From the NCBI RefSeq assembly GCF_000269985.1, contig NC_016109.1, positions 5,394,001-5,458,000 of the forward strand: a stretch of DNA of 64,000 bases, read 5' to 3'. The notes under the pieces are model-generated. The model had not been told where the DNA came from. It searched no databases and was given only the letters and a program-made list of their open reading frames with translations. The translations under genes were made by a program, and so were the position numbers. The DNA comes from Kitasatospora setae KM-6054. Lineage in GTDB: Bacteria > Actinomycetota > Actinomycetes > Streptomycetales > Streptomycetaceae. Below, piece after piece: positions 32,994 through 42,047 of the stretch (positions are counted from its first letter, which is position 1; each line of letters opens with the position of its first letter).

Positions 32994-35900
32994 TTGACCT
33001 TCCAGATGCCGGACCGCCCTGGTCCGGGTTCCCGAGCGAGAGTCGGCCCGCCGTCGCGCCGGACGAAGGTGCTGCTGCTGACGGTGGGCGCGCTGGCCGT
33101 CCTGTTCCTGCTGTTCGTGATGTTCGCCGGCCTGTGGACCGACTGGCTGTGGTTCGACTCGGTGCACTACGGCTCGGTGTTCACCTCGCAACTGGGCGCC
33201 AAGCTCGGCCTGTTCGCGGTGTTCGGGCTGCTGATGGCGCTGGTGGTCGGCTTCAACCTGTGGCTGGCGTACCGGCTGCGGCCGCCGCTGGCGGCGATGT
33301 CGGTGGAGCAGCAGAGCCTGGACCGCTACCGGATGGGCGTCGCGCCGTTCCGCAGGTGGCTGCTGGTCGGCCTGTCGCTGCTGGTCGGCCTGGCGGCGGG
33401 CGCCGCCGCGGGCGCGCGGTGGCAGACCTGGATGCTGTGGGTGAACAGCACCGCGTTCGGGGTGAAGGACGGCCAGTTCCACAAGGACGTCTCGTACTAC
33501 GCGTTCGAACTGCCCTGGTACCAGTTCGTGCTGGGCTTCGCGTTCAGCGCGGTGATCGTCTCGCTGCTGGCCGCGACCGCCGTGCACTACCTGTACGGGG
33601 GCCTGCGGCTGCAGGGCCCCGGGCGGCGGGCGTCCGCCGGGGCGCAGGGCCACCTGGCGGTGCTGCTGGGCGTGTTCGTGCTGCTGAAGGCGGTCGCCTA
33701 CTGGCTGGACCGGTACGCGCTGGCGGTGAAGAGCGGGTCGTTCAAGAACGTCGACGGCTGGACCGGCCTGCGCTACGTGGACGCGAACGCGTTCCTGCCG
33801 GCCAAGACGATCCTGTTCTTCGTGGCGGTCATCTGCGCGCTGCTGTTCTTCCTGACCCCGATCCGGCGGACCTGGGCGCCGGCGCTGATCGGCTTCGGGC
33901 TGATGGCGCTCTCCGCGCTGCTGGTCGGCGGCCTCTACCCGGCGCTGGTGCAGAAGTTCCAGGTCATGCCGAACGAGCAGGCCAAGGAGACCGCGTACAT
34001 CCAGAAGAACATCGACGCGACCAGGCAGGCGTACGGCATCGCGGACACCGTCGAGCAGCAGTACACGCCGGCCGACTCCACCGACGCCGAGAAGCTCAAG
34101 CGGGACGCGCAGACCATCACCGACATCCGGCTGCTCGACCCGAACGTGGTCTCGCCGACGTTCCAGCAGAACCAGGCGCTGCGCAACTACTACGCCTTCC
34201 CCAAGACGCTGGACGTCGACCGGTACGGCAAGCAGGACACCGTGCTGGGCGTGCGCGAGCTGGACCTGTCGGGCGTGCAGCAGCGCAACTTCATCAACGA
34301 CCACTTCAAGTACACCCACGGCTACGGCGTGGTCGCCGCCAAGGGCAACCAGGTCGACGCCAACGGCAACCCGGTCTACACCGAGCACTCGCTGCCGGCC
34401 GAGGGCGACCTGGGCGGGTACGAGCAGCGGGTGTACTACGGCGAGAGGTCGACGATGTACTCGGTCGTCGGCCCCGGCATGGACGAGATCGACTACACCC
34501 GGGACGGCCAGCCCGACCAGACCTCGCAGTACAGCGGCGGCAGCGGCGTCCCGCTGGACAACCCGCTGACCCGGGCCGCGTACGCGGTGAAGTTCGCCGA
34601 GCCGCAGCTGCTCTACTCGGGCGCGATCAAGGACGGTGCGAAGATCCTGTACGACCGCACCCCCAAGGAGCGGGTCGAGAAGGTCGCGCCGTGGCTGTCG
34701 ATCGACGCCGACCCGTACCCGGTGGTCCAGAACGGCCGGCTGGTGTGGGTGCTGGACGGCTACACCACCTCGGACGGCTACCCGTTCTCGTCCAAGACGA
34801 CGCTCGGCGACGCCACCAAGGACTCGCTGACCGACCAGCGCGGGCGCACCCTGACCACCGCCGGCCAGGTCAACTACATCCGCAACTCGGTGAAGGCCAC
34901 CGTGGACGCGTACACCGGCGAGGTGACGCTGTACCAGTGGGACGACGCCGACCCGGTGCTGAAGACCTGGATGAAGGCGTTCCCCGGCACGGTCAAGGCC
35001 AAGGCCGACATCCCGGCCACCCTGCTGCCGCACCTGCGCTACCCGCAGGACCTGTTCAAGGTGCAGCGCGACCTGCTCGGCCAGTACCACATCACCGACG
35101 CCACCGCGTTCTTCAGCGGCACCGACGTGTGGGAGGTGCCGGAGGACCCGACGATCAACAGCCACGACGTCCAGCCGCCGTACTACCTGACGCTGCGGAT
35201 GCCGGACGCCGAGGAGGCGAGCTTCTCGCTGACCACCGCGTTCGTGCCGTCGGGGCGCAAGAACCTGGCCGCGTTCATGACCGCCGGGGCCGACCCGGGG
35301 CCGGACTACGGCAAGCTGCGGATCCTCCGGATGACCTCCGGCTCGGGCGCGCTCGGCCCGGCGCTGACCCAGGCGAAGTTCAACTCGGACACCGACGTCG
35401 CCCGGCAGCTGTCGCTGCTGCGCACCGGCAACGACTCCGACCTGGTCTACGGCAACCTGCTGACCCTGCCGGTCGGCGGCGGCATCCTCAACGTCGAACC
35501 GGTCTACCTGGTGGCCCGCGGCGCGAAGGTGCCGGTGCTGAAGAAGGTGCTGGCGGTCTACGGCGACCGCAACGTGGCGCTGGAGGACACCCTGGACAAG
35601 GCGCTGGCGAAGGTGCTCGGCGGCGCGGCCGACGGGGCCACCACGCCGACCGCCCCGGCCGACCCGACCCAGCCCGGCACCGGCACGCCCACCACGCCCA
35701 CCACCCCGGGCGGCGGGCAGGACCCGGAGGTGGCCAAGGCGCTCGCCGACGCGCAGAAGGCGTTCGACGAGGGCCAGGCGGCGATGAAGAGCGGCGACTG
35801 GACGGCGTACGGCAAGGCCCAGGAGGCGCTGAAGCAGGCGATCGCCGCCGCGGTGGCCGCCGAGCAGAAGGCCGGCGGCACCCAGCCGTCGCCCGCCCCG

Positions 35901-36017
35901 TCCGCCTCGCCCTCGGGCTCGCCGTCCGCGGCCCCGTCGGCCAGCCCCTCGGGCGCCCCGACGGCCGCCCCGACCGGCCCGCCCACCACCCAGCCGTCCC
36001 CCGCACCCGCGGGCTGA
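32994..36017 (+). CDS. UPF0182 family integral membrane protein
   Basis: A 1007-residue conserved actinobacterial membrane protein similar to Rv3193c, function unknown. About seven transmembrane helices occupy the first 310 residues (for example VLLLTVGALAVLFLLFVMFAGLW). A large external domain follows (about 320-890), then a Pro/Ser/Ala/Gly-rich tail (about 955-1007) that probably lies in the wall. TTG 32994 is used because GAGGTGG is 6 bp upstream; the in-frame ATG at 33006 is too far from it. A possible promoter is TTGCAT (32915) and TAACAG (32938). Confidence 0.88.
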   Translation: MTFQMPDRPGPGSRARVGPPSRRTKVLLLTVGALAVLFLLFVMFAGLWTDWLWFDSVHYGSVFTSQLGAKLGLFAVFGLLMALVVGFNLWLAYRLRPPLAAMSVEQQSLDRYRMGVAPFRRWLLVGLSLLVGLAAGAAAGARWQTWMLWVNSTAFGVKDGQFHKDVSYYAFELPWYQFVLGFAFSAVIVSLLAATAVHYLYGGLRLQGPGRRASAGAQGHLAVLLGVFVLLKAVAYWLDRYALAVKSGSFKNVDGWTGLRYVDANAFLPAKTILFFVAVICALLFFLTPIRRTWAPALIGFGLMALSALLVGGLYPALVQKFQVMPNEQAKETAYIQKNIDATRQAYGIADTVEQQYTPADSTDAEKLKRDAQTITDIRLLDPNVVSPTFQQNQALRNYYAFPKTLDVDRYGKQDTVLGVRELDLSGVQQRNFINDHFKYTHGYGVVAAKGNQVDANGNPVYTEHSLPAEGDLGGYEQRVYYGERSTMYSVVGPGMDEIDYTRDGQPDQTSQYSGGSGVPLDNPLTRAAYAVKFAEPQLLYSGAIKDGAKILYDRTPKERVEKVAPWLSIDADPYPVVQNGRLVWVLDGYTTSDGYPFSSKTTLGDATKDSLTDQRGRTLTTAGQVNYIRNSVKATVDAYTGEVTLYQWDDADPVLKTWMKAFPGTVKAKADIPATLLPHLRYPQDLFKVQRDLLGQYHITDATAFFSGTDVWEVPEDPTINSHDVQPPYYLTLRMPDAEEASFSLTTAFVPSGRKNLAAFMTAGADPGPDYGKLRILRMTSGSGALGPALTQAKFNSDTDVARQLSLLRTGNDSDLVYGNLLTLPVGGGILNVEPVYLVARGAKVPVLKKVLAVYGDRNVALEDTLDKALAKVLGGAADGATTPTAPADPTQPGTGTPTTPTTPGGGQDPEVAKALADAQKAFDEGQAAMKSGDWTAYGKAQEALKQAIAAAVAAEQKAGGTQPSPAPSASPSGSPSAAPSASPSGAPTAAPTGPPTTQPSPAPAG

Positions 36018-36032
36018 GCTGGGAGAACCGCT

Positions 36033-36063
36033 TTGCCGACCCACCCCGTGATCGTGATACAGT
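36033..36063 (+). promoter_or_regulatory. tRNA promoter
   Basis: TTGCCG (36033-36038) and TACAGT (36058-36063) precede the tRNA by 11 bp, so transcription would start a few bases before the mature 5' end. Confidence 0.55.
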
Positions 36064-36074
36064 GGTTTCACCGA

Positions 36075-36148
36075 CGCGGGGTGGAGCAGCTCGGTAGCTC
36101 GCTGGGCTCATAACCCAGAGGTCGCAGGTTCAAATCCTGTCCCCGCTA
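36075..36148 (+). tRNA. Initiator tRNA-fMet (CAT)
   Basis: A 74-nt cloverleaf with anticodon CAT. Stems: CGCGGGG/CCCCGCT (acceptor), GAGC/GCTC (D), CTGGG/CCCAG (anticodon), GCAGG/CCTGT (T). The initiator hallmarks are present: three G-C pairs closing the anticodon stem (GGG/CCC) and an unpaired first acceptor position (C1 opposite T72). No CCA is encoded. It is followed by its own terminator. Confidence 0.95.
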
Positions 36149-36158
36149 CTCAGTAGCG

Positions 36159-36190
36159 AAAGGCCCGGAGGCATCAGCCTCCGGGCCTTT
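36159..36190 (+). terminator. Terminator of the initiator tRNA gene
   Basis: AAAGGCCCGGAGGC and GCCTCCGGGCCTTT form a perfect 14-bp stem with an ATCA loop, ending in TTT. It shares the 12-mer AAGGCCCGGAGG with the terminator after the chitinase gene. Confidence 0.85.
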
Positions 36191-36214
36191 GCCATTCCTT
36201 GGTGTTCCGACTGA

Positions 36215-36259
36215 TTGACACCCCCTGTGGTCCAGTCCAATCTGGGTCATGCCCATGAC
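36215..36259 (+). promoter_or_regulatory. Chitinase promoter with DasR-like operator
   Basis: A consensus TTGACA (36215-36220) and CAATCT (36238-36243) are 17 bp apart. Between them TGGTCCAGTCCA (36228-36239) matches the DasR operator core TGGTCTAGACCA at 10 of 12 positions. A second dyad, GTCATG/CATGAC (36246-36259), follows. DasR represses chitinase genes until GlcN-6-P accumulates, and dasR is at the end of this window. Confidence 0.65.
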
Positions 36260-36407
36260 GGGCGGCCCCCACCGTCCGTCCTGATGCGCTGCAACTCGTA
36301 TGCCAGTAACGAGAGTTGATCACGTTCTGGTTCCGTCTGCCGCTCTCCCGACCGGGTGTCCGACGGTGTTCCTGCATCCCCACGTGACAGGAGAGAGGCA
36401 CATCCGC

Positions 36408-38459
36408 ATGCATCGCAACAACCGCAGGGCCTGGGCCGTCACGGCCGCGGCCGCCACGCTGCTCGCCGGGGCGGTGTCGCTGCTGGGAGCCCCCAGCGCG
36501 ACCGCCGGACCGGGCAACACCACCGGGGCCCCCGCCACCAGCGGCGGCATCAAGGTCGCGTACTTCGACCAGTGGTCGATCTACTCGAACGCCTTCTACC
36601 TGAAGAACGTCGACACCAACGGCATGGCCGGGAAGCTCGACTACCTGCTGTACGACTTCGCCAACATCGACCCGAACAACCTGACCTGCTTCGAGCCGAA
36701 CTCGGCCGCCTCCCAGGACGAGAACAACCCGAACGCGGGCGACGGCGCGGGCGACTACTACGCGGACTACGCCAAGACCTTCGCCAACGGCAACAGCGTG
36801 GACAACTCCACCGACACCTGGAACCAGCCGCTGGCGGGCAACTTCCACCAGCTCCAGGAGCTGAAGGCGAAGTACCCGAAGCTCAAGGTCCTGATGTCGA
36901 TCGGCGGCTGGACGTACTCCAAGTACTTCTCCGACGTGGCGGCCAGCGACGCCGCGCGCAAGAAGTTCGTCTCCTCCTGCGTCGACATGTTCATCAAGGG
37001 CAACCTGCCCGCCCAGGGCGGCTACGGCGGCCCGGGCACCGGCAAGGGCATCTTCGACGGCTTCGACATCGACTGGGAGTACCCGGGCGGCGGCGGCCAC
37101 CTCGGCAACCACGCCTCGCCGAACGACAAGCAGAACTTCACCGCCCTGCTCGCCGAGTTCCGCAGCCAGCTCAACACCCAGGGCACCGCGGACAGCAAGA
37201 CCTACGCGCTGAGCGCGGCGCTGCCGGCCGGCCAGGACAAGATCCAGTACATCGAGACCGACAAGATCGGGCAGTACCTGACCTTCGCGGACCCGATGAC
37301 GTACGACATGCACGGCGGCTGGGAGGCCCAGGGGCCGACCAACCACCAGACGCCGATCTACCAGAACCCGAACGACCCGATGAACAACGTGCCGCCGGGC
37401 AACGCCAAGTACTCGATCGACGAGGCGATCAAGGCGTACACGGTCGGCGACTCCTCGTACGGCATCCCCGGCGGGTTCCCGGCGAACAAGCTGAACATGG
37501 GCGTCCCGCTGTACTACCGCGGCTGGACGGGCGTGGCGGCCGGCGCCAACCACGGGCTGTTCCAGCCCGCCAGCGGGCCGGCCCAGGGCGCGCCGAACTC
37601 CGGCAACGTCAACGGCGTGCGGATGTACAAGGAACTGCTGGGGACGGTCGACAACCCCAGCTACACCTACTGGGACCCGGCCTCGCAGGCCGCGTACTTC
37701 TACGACGGCAACAACTTCTGGTCCGGCGAGAACGCCAAGTCGATCCAGGCCAAGCTGGACTACGCGCACTGCAACGGCCTCGGCGGCTCGTTCGTCTTCT
37801 CGCTCTACGACGACCCGAACGCGGCGCTGCTCAACCCGCTGGTGAACGCCACCAACGGCTCGGCCGCCTCCTGCCCGGCCCCGCCGACCGGCTCGCCGAC
37901 CGCGACCCCGACCGGGCCGACCAGCACGCCGACCGGCCCGACCTCGTCGCCCACCGGCCCGACCAGCTCCCCGACCGGGCCGACCAGCTCCCCGACCGGC
38001 CCGACCTCGTCCCCGACCGGGCCGACCTCCTCGCCGACCGGGCCGACCTCCTCGCCGACCAGCGGCGGCGGCATCGTGGTCAACCCGGGCCTGGAGACCG
38101 GCGCGCTCAGCCCGTGGACCTGCGCGGGCAGCGGCGGAGCGGCCGTCAGCGGCGGGCACACCGGCTCGTACGCCCTGCAGGGCAACGCCAGCGCCGGCGA
38201 CACCGCGCAGTGCCAGCAGGTGGTCACGGTCAAGCCGAACACCACCTACACGCTCTCCGCCTGGGTCAAGGGCAACTACACCTACCTCGGCGTCACCGGC
38301 TCCGGCGCCGACAGCTCGACCTGGACCCCCGGCGGGAGCGCGTGGACGAAGCTGTCCACCAAGTTCACCACCGGCGCCTCGGTCACCTCGGTGACGGTCT
38401 GGGTGCATGGTTGGTACGGACAGGGTGCCTACCAGGCCGATGACTTCAGCGTCAGCTGA
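36408..38459 (+). CDS. Secreted GH18 chitinase with C-terminal carbohydrate-binding module
   Basis: A 683-residue extracellular endochitinase. Residues 1-33 are a signal peptide (NNRR, hydrophobic core, cleavage after ATA). The GH18 barrel spans about 45-485, with MSIGGWTYSKYF and the catalytic DGFDIDWEYP (D217...E224, where E224 is the acid). A linker of seven PTGPTSS repeats (about 500-550) leads to a CBM4/9-like domain (about 560-683, NPGLETGALSPWTC...). The start is ATG 36408 after AGGAGAGAGG; the longer reading from 36300 would bury the signal peptide. The DasR-like operator upstream suggests induction by chitin breakdown products. Confidence 0.93.
   Translation: MHRNNRRAWAVTAAAATLLAGAVSLLGAPSATAGPGNTTGAPATSGGIKVAYFDQWSIYSNAFYLKNVDTNGMAGKLDYLLYDFANIDPNNLTCFEPNSAASQDENNPNAGDGAGDYYADYAKTFANGNSVDNSTDTWNQPLAGNFHQLQELKAKYPKLKVLMSIGGWTYSKYFSDVAASDAARKKFVSSCVDMFIKGNLPAQGGYGGPGTGKGIFDGFDIDWEYPGGGGHLGNHASPNDKQNFTALLAEFRSQLNTQGTADSKTYALSAALPAGQDKIQYIETDKIGQYLTFADPMTYDMHGGWEAQGPTNHQTPIYQNPNDPMNNVPPGNAKYSIDEAIKAYTVGDSSYGIPGGFPANKLNMGVPLYYRGWTGVAAGANHGLFQPASGPAQGAPNSGNVNGVRMYKELLGTVDNPSYTYWDPASQAAYFYDGNNFWSGENAKSIQAKLDYAHCNGLGGSFVFSLYDDPNAALLNPLVNATNGSAASCPAPPTGSPTATPTGPTSTPTGPTSSPTGPTSSPTGPTSSPTGPTSSPTGPTSSPTGPTSSPTSGGGIVVNPGLETGALSPWTCAGSGGAAVSGGHTGSYALQGNASAGDTAQCQQVVTVKPNTTYTLSAWVKGNYTYLGVTGSGADSSTWTPGGSAWTKLSTKFTTGASVTSVTVWVHGWYGQGAYQADDFSVS
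37908..38054 (+). repeat. Seven 21-bp repeats coding the chitinase linker
   Basis: In-frame 21-bp units encode PTGPTS(S/T) seven times. The units are nearly identical in DNA, so length variation by slippage would keep the frame and only change linker length. Confidence 0.85.
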
Positions 38460-38482
38460 GGCTGAGTCAACATCCTTTTAAG

Positions 38483-38515
38483 GAAGGCCCGGAGGGGATC
38501 CCCCTCCGGGCCTTC
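38483..38515 (+). terminator. Terminator of the chitinase gene
   Basis: GAAGGCCCGGAGGGG and CCCCTCCGGGCCTTC form a perfect 15-bp stem with a 3-nt loop, 23 bp after the stop codon. Confidence 0.85.
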
Positions 38516-38812
38516 GCCCTTGCCGGAGCGCGGAGTTGATCGACTCCGGTACGATGCGTGGCCGGGGTTTGTGGGGCTCAAGTGTCGGGAAATCGACAAA
38601 GAGCCGAAGCGATCTCGACGGTCGTCGGCCCCGCTCCGCCAAAACGGACGGAGCAGGTGTACGCGGTGTGCGGGTGATGCGACGATGGACCACGAGGGGG
38701 ACGCGGCACGGCCGTTGACGGGCCGTCCGGTTCGACGTGCCCCCTGGGGGAGGCGTCCCGGGCCGGAGGCCAGGGGCGGATGCCGCGACACTCGGGGGGA
38801 GCGGGAGTCGGC
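38516..38812. other. Promoter region of the Sel1/TPR gene, no gene seen
   Basis: A 297-bp gap less G/C-biased than its flanks. It contains the inverted repeat CGGAGT/ACTCCG (38531-38548) followed by TACGAT (38550-38555), a possible -10 box. Short ORFs in both directions have poor codon use. The next gene's transcript probably starts here with a long leader. Confidence 0.4.
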
Positions 38813-40762
38813 ATGAAGCTTATCGGCAACAGCGGAACGGGAGAACGACTGGCGGCCAGCAGCACCGCGGACACCGACACCGGCGCCCGGCCCACCGACC
38901 AGTTGGAAGACCCGCCCACCGGCGGCCTGCCCGCCCAGCGCACCACCGCGGGCGGCGGCATCGACGTGTCCGGCTACGGCCCCGAACGGCTCGTCCACCT
39001 GACCGCCGACCGGGTCGCCGCCGCGTCCGCCCGCGACCTCGCCGGCACCGACGACGACCCGGCCGCCCCCGGCGACGGCGGCGACAGCTTCGAGACCGCC
39101 CTCGCCGCCCGCGAACAGGCCGCCCTCGAAGCCCGCCACCGCGGCGCCGCCGACCACGGCGACCCGAACGCCGCCAGCCAGCTCGGCGCCCTCCTGCTGC
39201 GCCGCGGCGACCTGCGCGACGCCGAACCGTACCTGCGCACCGCCGCTGCCGCCGGCCTGCGCGCCGCCGCCAACAACCTCGGCGTCCTGCTCCACCAGCA
39301 GGGCCACCGCGCCGAGGCCGCCCAGTGGTGGCGGCAGGCCGCCGTGGCCGGCTCCGCCCCCGCCGCGCACGCCCTCGGCCTGCAACTGCGTGACCAGGGC
39401 GAGGAGGAGGCCGCCGAGTACTGGCTGCACTACGCCGCCGAACAGGGCCACCCGCTCGGCGCCTACGCCCTCGGCGACCTGATGGAGCACCGCCGCGACG
39501 TCCGCGCCGAACGCTGGTTCAAGGCCGCCGCCGACTCCGGCCACCGCGAGGCCGCCTACCGGCTCGCCCGGATGCGCGAGGCCGCCGGCGACAAGGAGAC
39601 CGCCGAGACCTGGTACCGCACCGCCGCCGCCCGCAGCCACGCCCGCGCCGCGCTCCGGCTCGGCGTCCTGCTCGAAGCCCGCGCCGACCTCGACGAGGCC
39701 GCCCGCTGGTACCGGCAGTCCGCCCAGAACGGCGAGGCCCGCGCCGCCTGCGCGCTCGGCTTCCTGCTCCGCGACACCGGCGACCTCGCCGCCGCCGCCG
39801 AATGGTGGCAGGAGGCCGCCGAAGCCGGCGACGGCACCGCCGCCAACGCGCTCGGCGCCCTGCACGCCGGCCGCGGCGAGAACGGCGTCGCCGAGCGCTG
39901 GTACCGCGCCGCGCTCGACGCCGGCGACCACAACGGCGCCTTCAACCTCGGCCTGCTCTGCGCCGGCGCCGGCCGCGAGGCCCAGGCCGAGCAGTGGTAC
40001 CGCCGCGCCGCCTACGCCGGGCACCGCGAAGCCTGCAACGCGCTCGCCATCGTCCTGCTCCAGCGCGGCGACGAGTCCGGCGCCGAACCCTGGTTCTCCA
40101 AGGCCGCCGAAGCCGGCTCCGTCGACGGCGCCTTCAACCTCGGCGTCCTGCACGCCGGCCGCGGCGAGACCCGACAGGCCCAGGAGTGGTACGCCCGCGC
40201 CGCCGCCGAGGGCCACGGCGAGGCCGCCCTGCAGCTCGCCGTCGTCCAGGAGCAGCGCGGCAACCTGGCCGGCGCCCTCGACCGCTACCGGCAGTCCGCC
40301 GACGGCGGCTCCGCCGAGGGCGCCTTCCGGCTCGCCTCGCTGCTCGACCGCCGCGGCGACGCCGACGCCGAGGCCGAGCACTGGTACGCGACCGCCGCCG
40401 ACGCCGGCCACCGCCGCGCCCAGGTCCGGATGGGCGTCCGGGCCGCCGAACGCGGCGCCCTGCAGATCGCCGAGAGCTGGTACCGCCGCGCCGCCGAGGC
40501 CGGCAGCCGCAGCGCCGCCTTCAACCTCGGCCTGCTGCTCGCCCGCCAGGACAGCGAGGCCGAGGCCATGCTCTGGTACACCCGCGCCGCCGACGCCGGC
40601 CACGGCCGCGCCGCGCTCCGGCTCGCCCTGCTCGCGCTGCGCCGCGGCGAGCCGACCCAGGCCGAGAACTGGTGCCGGCGGGCCACCGAGTACGGCCCGG
40701 CCGAGGTCGCCGAACGGGCCGGACGGCTGCTCGGCGCGCTCCACGCGGAGCTCAGCGCGTAG
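38813..40762 (+). CDS. Sel1-like/TPR repeat protein
   Basis: A 649-residue helical-repeat protein. After a disordered 110-residue N-terminus come about 14 repeats of roughly 36 residues with the pattern (A)ALGxLLxxRGDxxxAExWYRxAAxAGHxxA, typical of Sel1-like repeats, extending to the C-terminus. No catalytic domain, signal peptide or membrane helix is present, so it is probably a cytoplasmic scaffold for protein-protein contacts. The ATG at 38813 has GGGAG 7 bp upstream. Partners are unknown; Streptomyces homologues exist at this chromosomal site from memory. Confidence 0.82.
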   Translation: MKLIGNSGTGERLAASSTADTDTGARPTDQLEDPPTGGLPAQRTTAGGGIDVSGYGPERLVHLTADRVAAASARDLAGTDDDPAAPGDGGDSFETALAAREQAALEARHRGAADHGDPNAASQLGALLLRRGDLRDAEPYLRTAAAAGLRAAANNLGVLLHQQGHRAEAAQWWRQAAVAGSAPAAHALGLQLRDQGEEEAAEYWLHYAAEQGHPLGAYALGDLMEHRRDVRAERWFKAAADSGHREAAYRLARMREAAGDKETAETWYRTAAARSHARAALRLGVLLEARADLDEAARWYRQSAQNGEARAACALGFLLRDTGDLAAAAEWWQEAAEAGDGTAANALGALHAGRGENGVAERWYRAALDAGDHNGAFNLGLLCAGAGREAQAEQWYRRAAYAGHREACNALAIVLLQRGDESGAEPWFSKAAEAGSVDGAFNLGVLHAGRGETRQAQEWYARAAAEGHGEAALQLAVVQEQRGNLAGALDRYRQSADGGSAEGAFRLASLLDRRGDADAEAEHWYATAADAGHRRAQVRMGVRAAERGALQIAESWYRRAAEAGSRSAAFNLGLLLARQDSEAEAMLWYTRAADAGHGRAALRLALLALRRGEPTQAENWCRRATEYGPAEVAERAGRLLGALHAELSA

Positions 40763-40773
40763 GTCCTGGCGCC

Positions 40774-40794
40774 GGGCCGGGGGCGCCCCGGCCC
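40774..40794. terminator. Bidirectional terminator
   Basis: GGGCCGGGG and CCCCGGCCC form a perfect 9-bp stem with a GCG loop between the convergent Sel1 and hisN genes. Confidence 0.6.
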
Positions 40795-40805
40795 GGGTCG
40801 CGGCG

Positions 40806-41603
40806 TCAGACGCTCAGCGAGCGCAGCGCCGCCTCGTGCAGGATGCCGTTGGTGGCGACCGCGTCCGCGCCGGTCGGGCCGTCGATGCCGTCGAGGCCGG
40901 TGAAGCGGCCGCCGGCCTCCTGGACGATGACGCAGGGGGCGGCCATGTCCCAGAGCGAGAGCTCGGGTTCGGCGGCGATGTCGACGGCGCCCTCGGCGAC
41001 CATCATGTACGACCAGAAGTCGCCGAAGGCGCGGGTGCGCCAGCAGACCCGGGTCAGGTCGAGGAAGGCGTCCAGGCGGGCCCGCTCCTCCCAGCCGCTG
41101 AGCGACGAGAAGGAGAGCGAGGCGTCCGCGAGCCGGGAGACCTTGGAGACGTGGATCCGCTGGGCCTTGGCCAGGCTGCGGCCGGCGAACGCGCCCAGCC
41201 CCTTCGCGGCCCACCAGCGGCGGCCGAGCGCCGGGGCGGAGACGATGCCGACCACCGGGACGTGCTCGCCGTCGGGCTGCTCCTCCAGCAGCGCCACCAG
41301 GGTGGCCCAGACCGGGACGCCGCGGACGTAGTTCTTGGTGCCGTCGATCGGGTCGATCACCCAGCGGCGCGGGCCGGAGCCCTGCAGGCCGTACTCCTCG
41401 CCGAGCACCGCGTCGCGCGGGCGGGCCCGCTGCAGCACGGAGCGGACCAGCTCCTCGGCGGCCTTGTCGGCGTCGCTGACCGGGGTCAGGTCGGGCTTGG
41501 TCTCGATCTTCAGGTCGAGCGCCTTGAAGCGCTCCATGGTGATCGAGTCGGCCGAGTCGGCGAGGACGTGGGCGAGTCGGAGGTCGTCGTGGTAGTCGGC
41601 CAT
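40806..41603 (-). CDS. hisN: Histidinol-phosphatase, inositol monophosphatase-like
   Basis: A 265-residue Mg-dependent phosphatase of the IMPase fold, the actinobacterial histidinol-phosphatase that completes the penultimate step of histidine synthesis. Metal-binding motifs are GEEYG, WVIDPIDGTKNYVRG and the C-terminal LWDMAAPCVIVQEAGG. The hisN assignment over a general IMPase rests on close resemblance to Streptomyces HisN and on synteny; other his genes are not in the window. The ATG at 41603 has a TAGGGT hexamer ending 7 nt upstream, so it is probably leaderless. Confidence 0.85.
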   Translation of the reverse strand: MADYHDDLRLAHVLADSADSITMERFKALDLKIETKPDLTPVSDADKAAEELVRSVLQRARPRDAVLGEEYGLQGSGPRRWVIDPIDGTKNYVRGVPVWATLVALLEEQPDGEHVPVVGIVSAPALGRRWWAAKGLGAFAGRSLAKAQRIHVSKVSRLADASLSFSSLSGWEERARLDAFLDLTRVCWRTRAFGDFWSYMMVAEGAVDIAAEPELSLWDMAAPCVIVQEAGGRFTGLDGIDGPTGADAVATNGILHEAALRSLSV

Positions 41604-41622
41604 GCACGGAACCCTAGCGGAC

Positions 41623-41946
41623 TCAGTGTCCCGAGCCGCTGAGCTGCAGACCGATCACGCCCGCGATGACCAGCGAGATGGAGACCAGCTTCAGGGTGGA
41701 GGAGGACTCGCCGAGGAAGACCATCCCGTACACGGCGGTGCCGGCCGCGCCGATCCCGGTCCACACCGCGTAGGCGCTGCCGACCGGGAGGGTCTTCAGG
41801 GAGAGCGTGAGCAGCCCGAAGGAACCCAGCGCGAACAGCGCGAAGCTGATGGTGGGCCAGAGCTTGGTGAAGCCGTGGCTGAGCTTGAGGTTGACCGCGA
41901 ATCCCGTTTCCAGCAGACCGGCGAGGATCACCATGGCCCATGCCAT
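41623..41946 (-). CDS. SMR family transporter (Gdx/SugE-like)
   Basis: A 107-residue four-helix small multidrug resistance protein. It starts AWAMVILAGLLETGFAVNLKLSHGF, with the essential membrane Glu13, and has the GSAYAVWTGIGAAGT motif. The GFTKLWP and LPVGSAYAVWTGIG pattern is closer to the guanidinium exporter subgroup (Gdx, formerly SugE) than to EmrE. It would work as a dual-topology dimer exchanging protons for guanidinium or small cations. GGGAG precedes the ATG. The upstream gap has a short hairpin (GGACG/CGTCC at 41969-41985) but nothing I recognise as a guanidine riboswitch. Confidence 0.85.
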   Translation of the reverse strand: MAWAMVILAGLLETGFAVNLKLSHGFTKLWPTISFALFALGSFGLLTLSLKTLPVGSAYAVWTGIGAAGTAVYGMVFLGESSSTLKLVSISLVIAGVIGLQLSGSGH

Positions 41947-42047
41947 CGGGTTGACTCCCTGTCAGAGAGGACGCTGTTGACGTCCCTATCGTTACCCAGC
42001 GCAGCGGGCCCGGCGACTCGCGCCGGGCGGGAAAGCGCGGTGAATTC

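Noticed and set aside
36075..36190. tRNA attachment site for an integrated element
   Set aside because: No integrase and no direct copy of the tRNA 3' end was seen, and the flanking genes are ordinary; the tRNA is intact with its own terminator.
41947..42047. Guanidine riboswitch upstream of the Gdx-like transporter
   Set aside because: Only a 5-bp hairpin (GGACG/CGTCC) is present; no ACGR-loop pair or guanidine-I core is visible.
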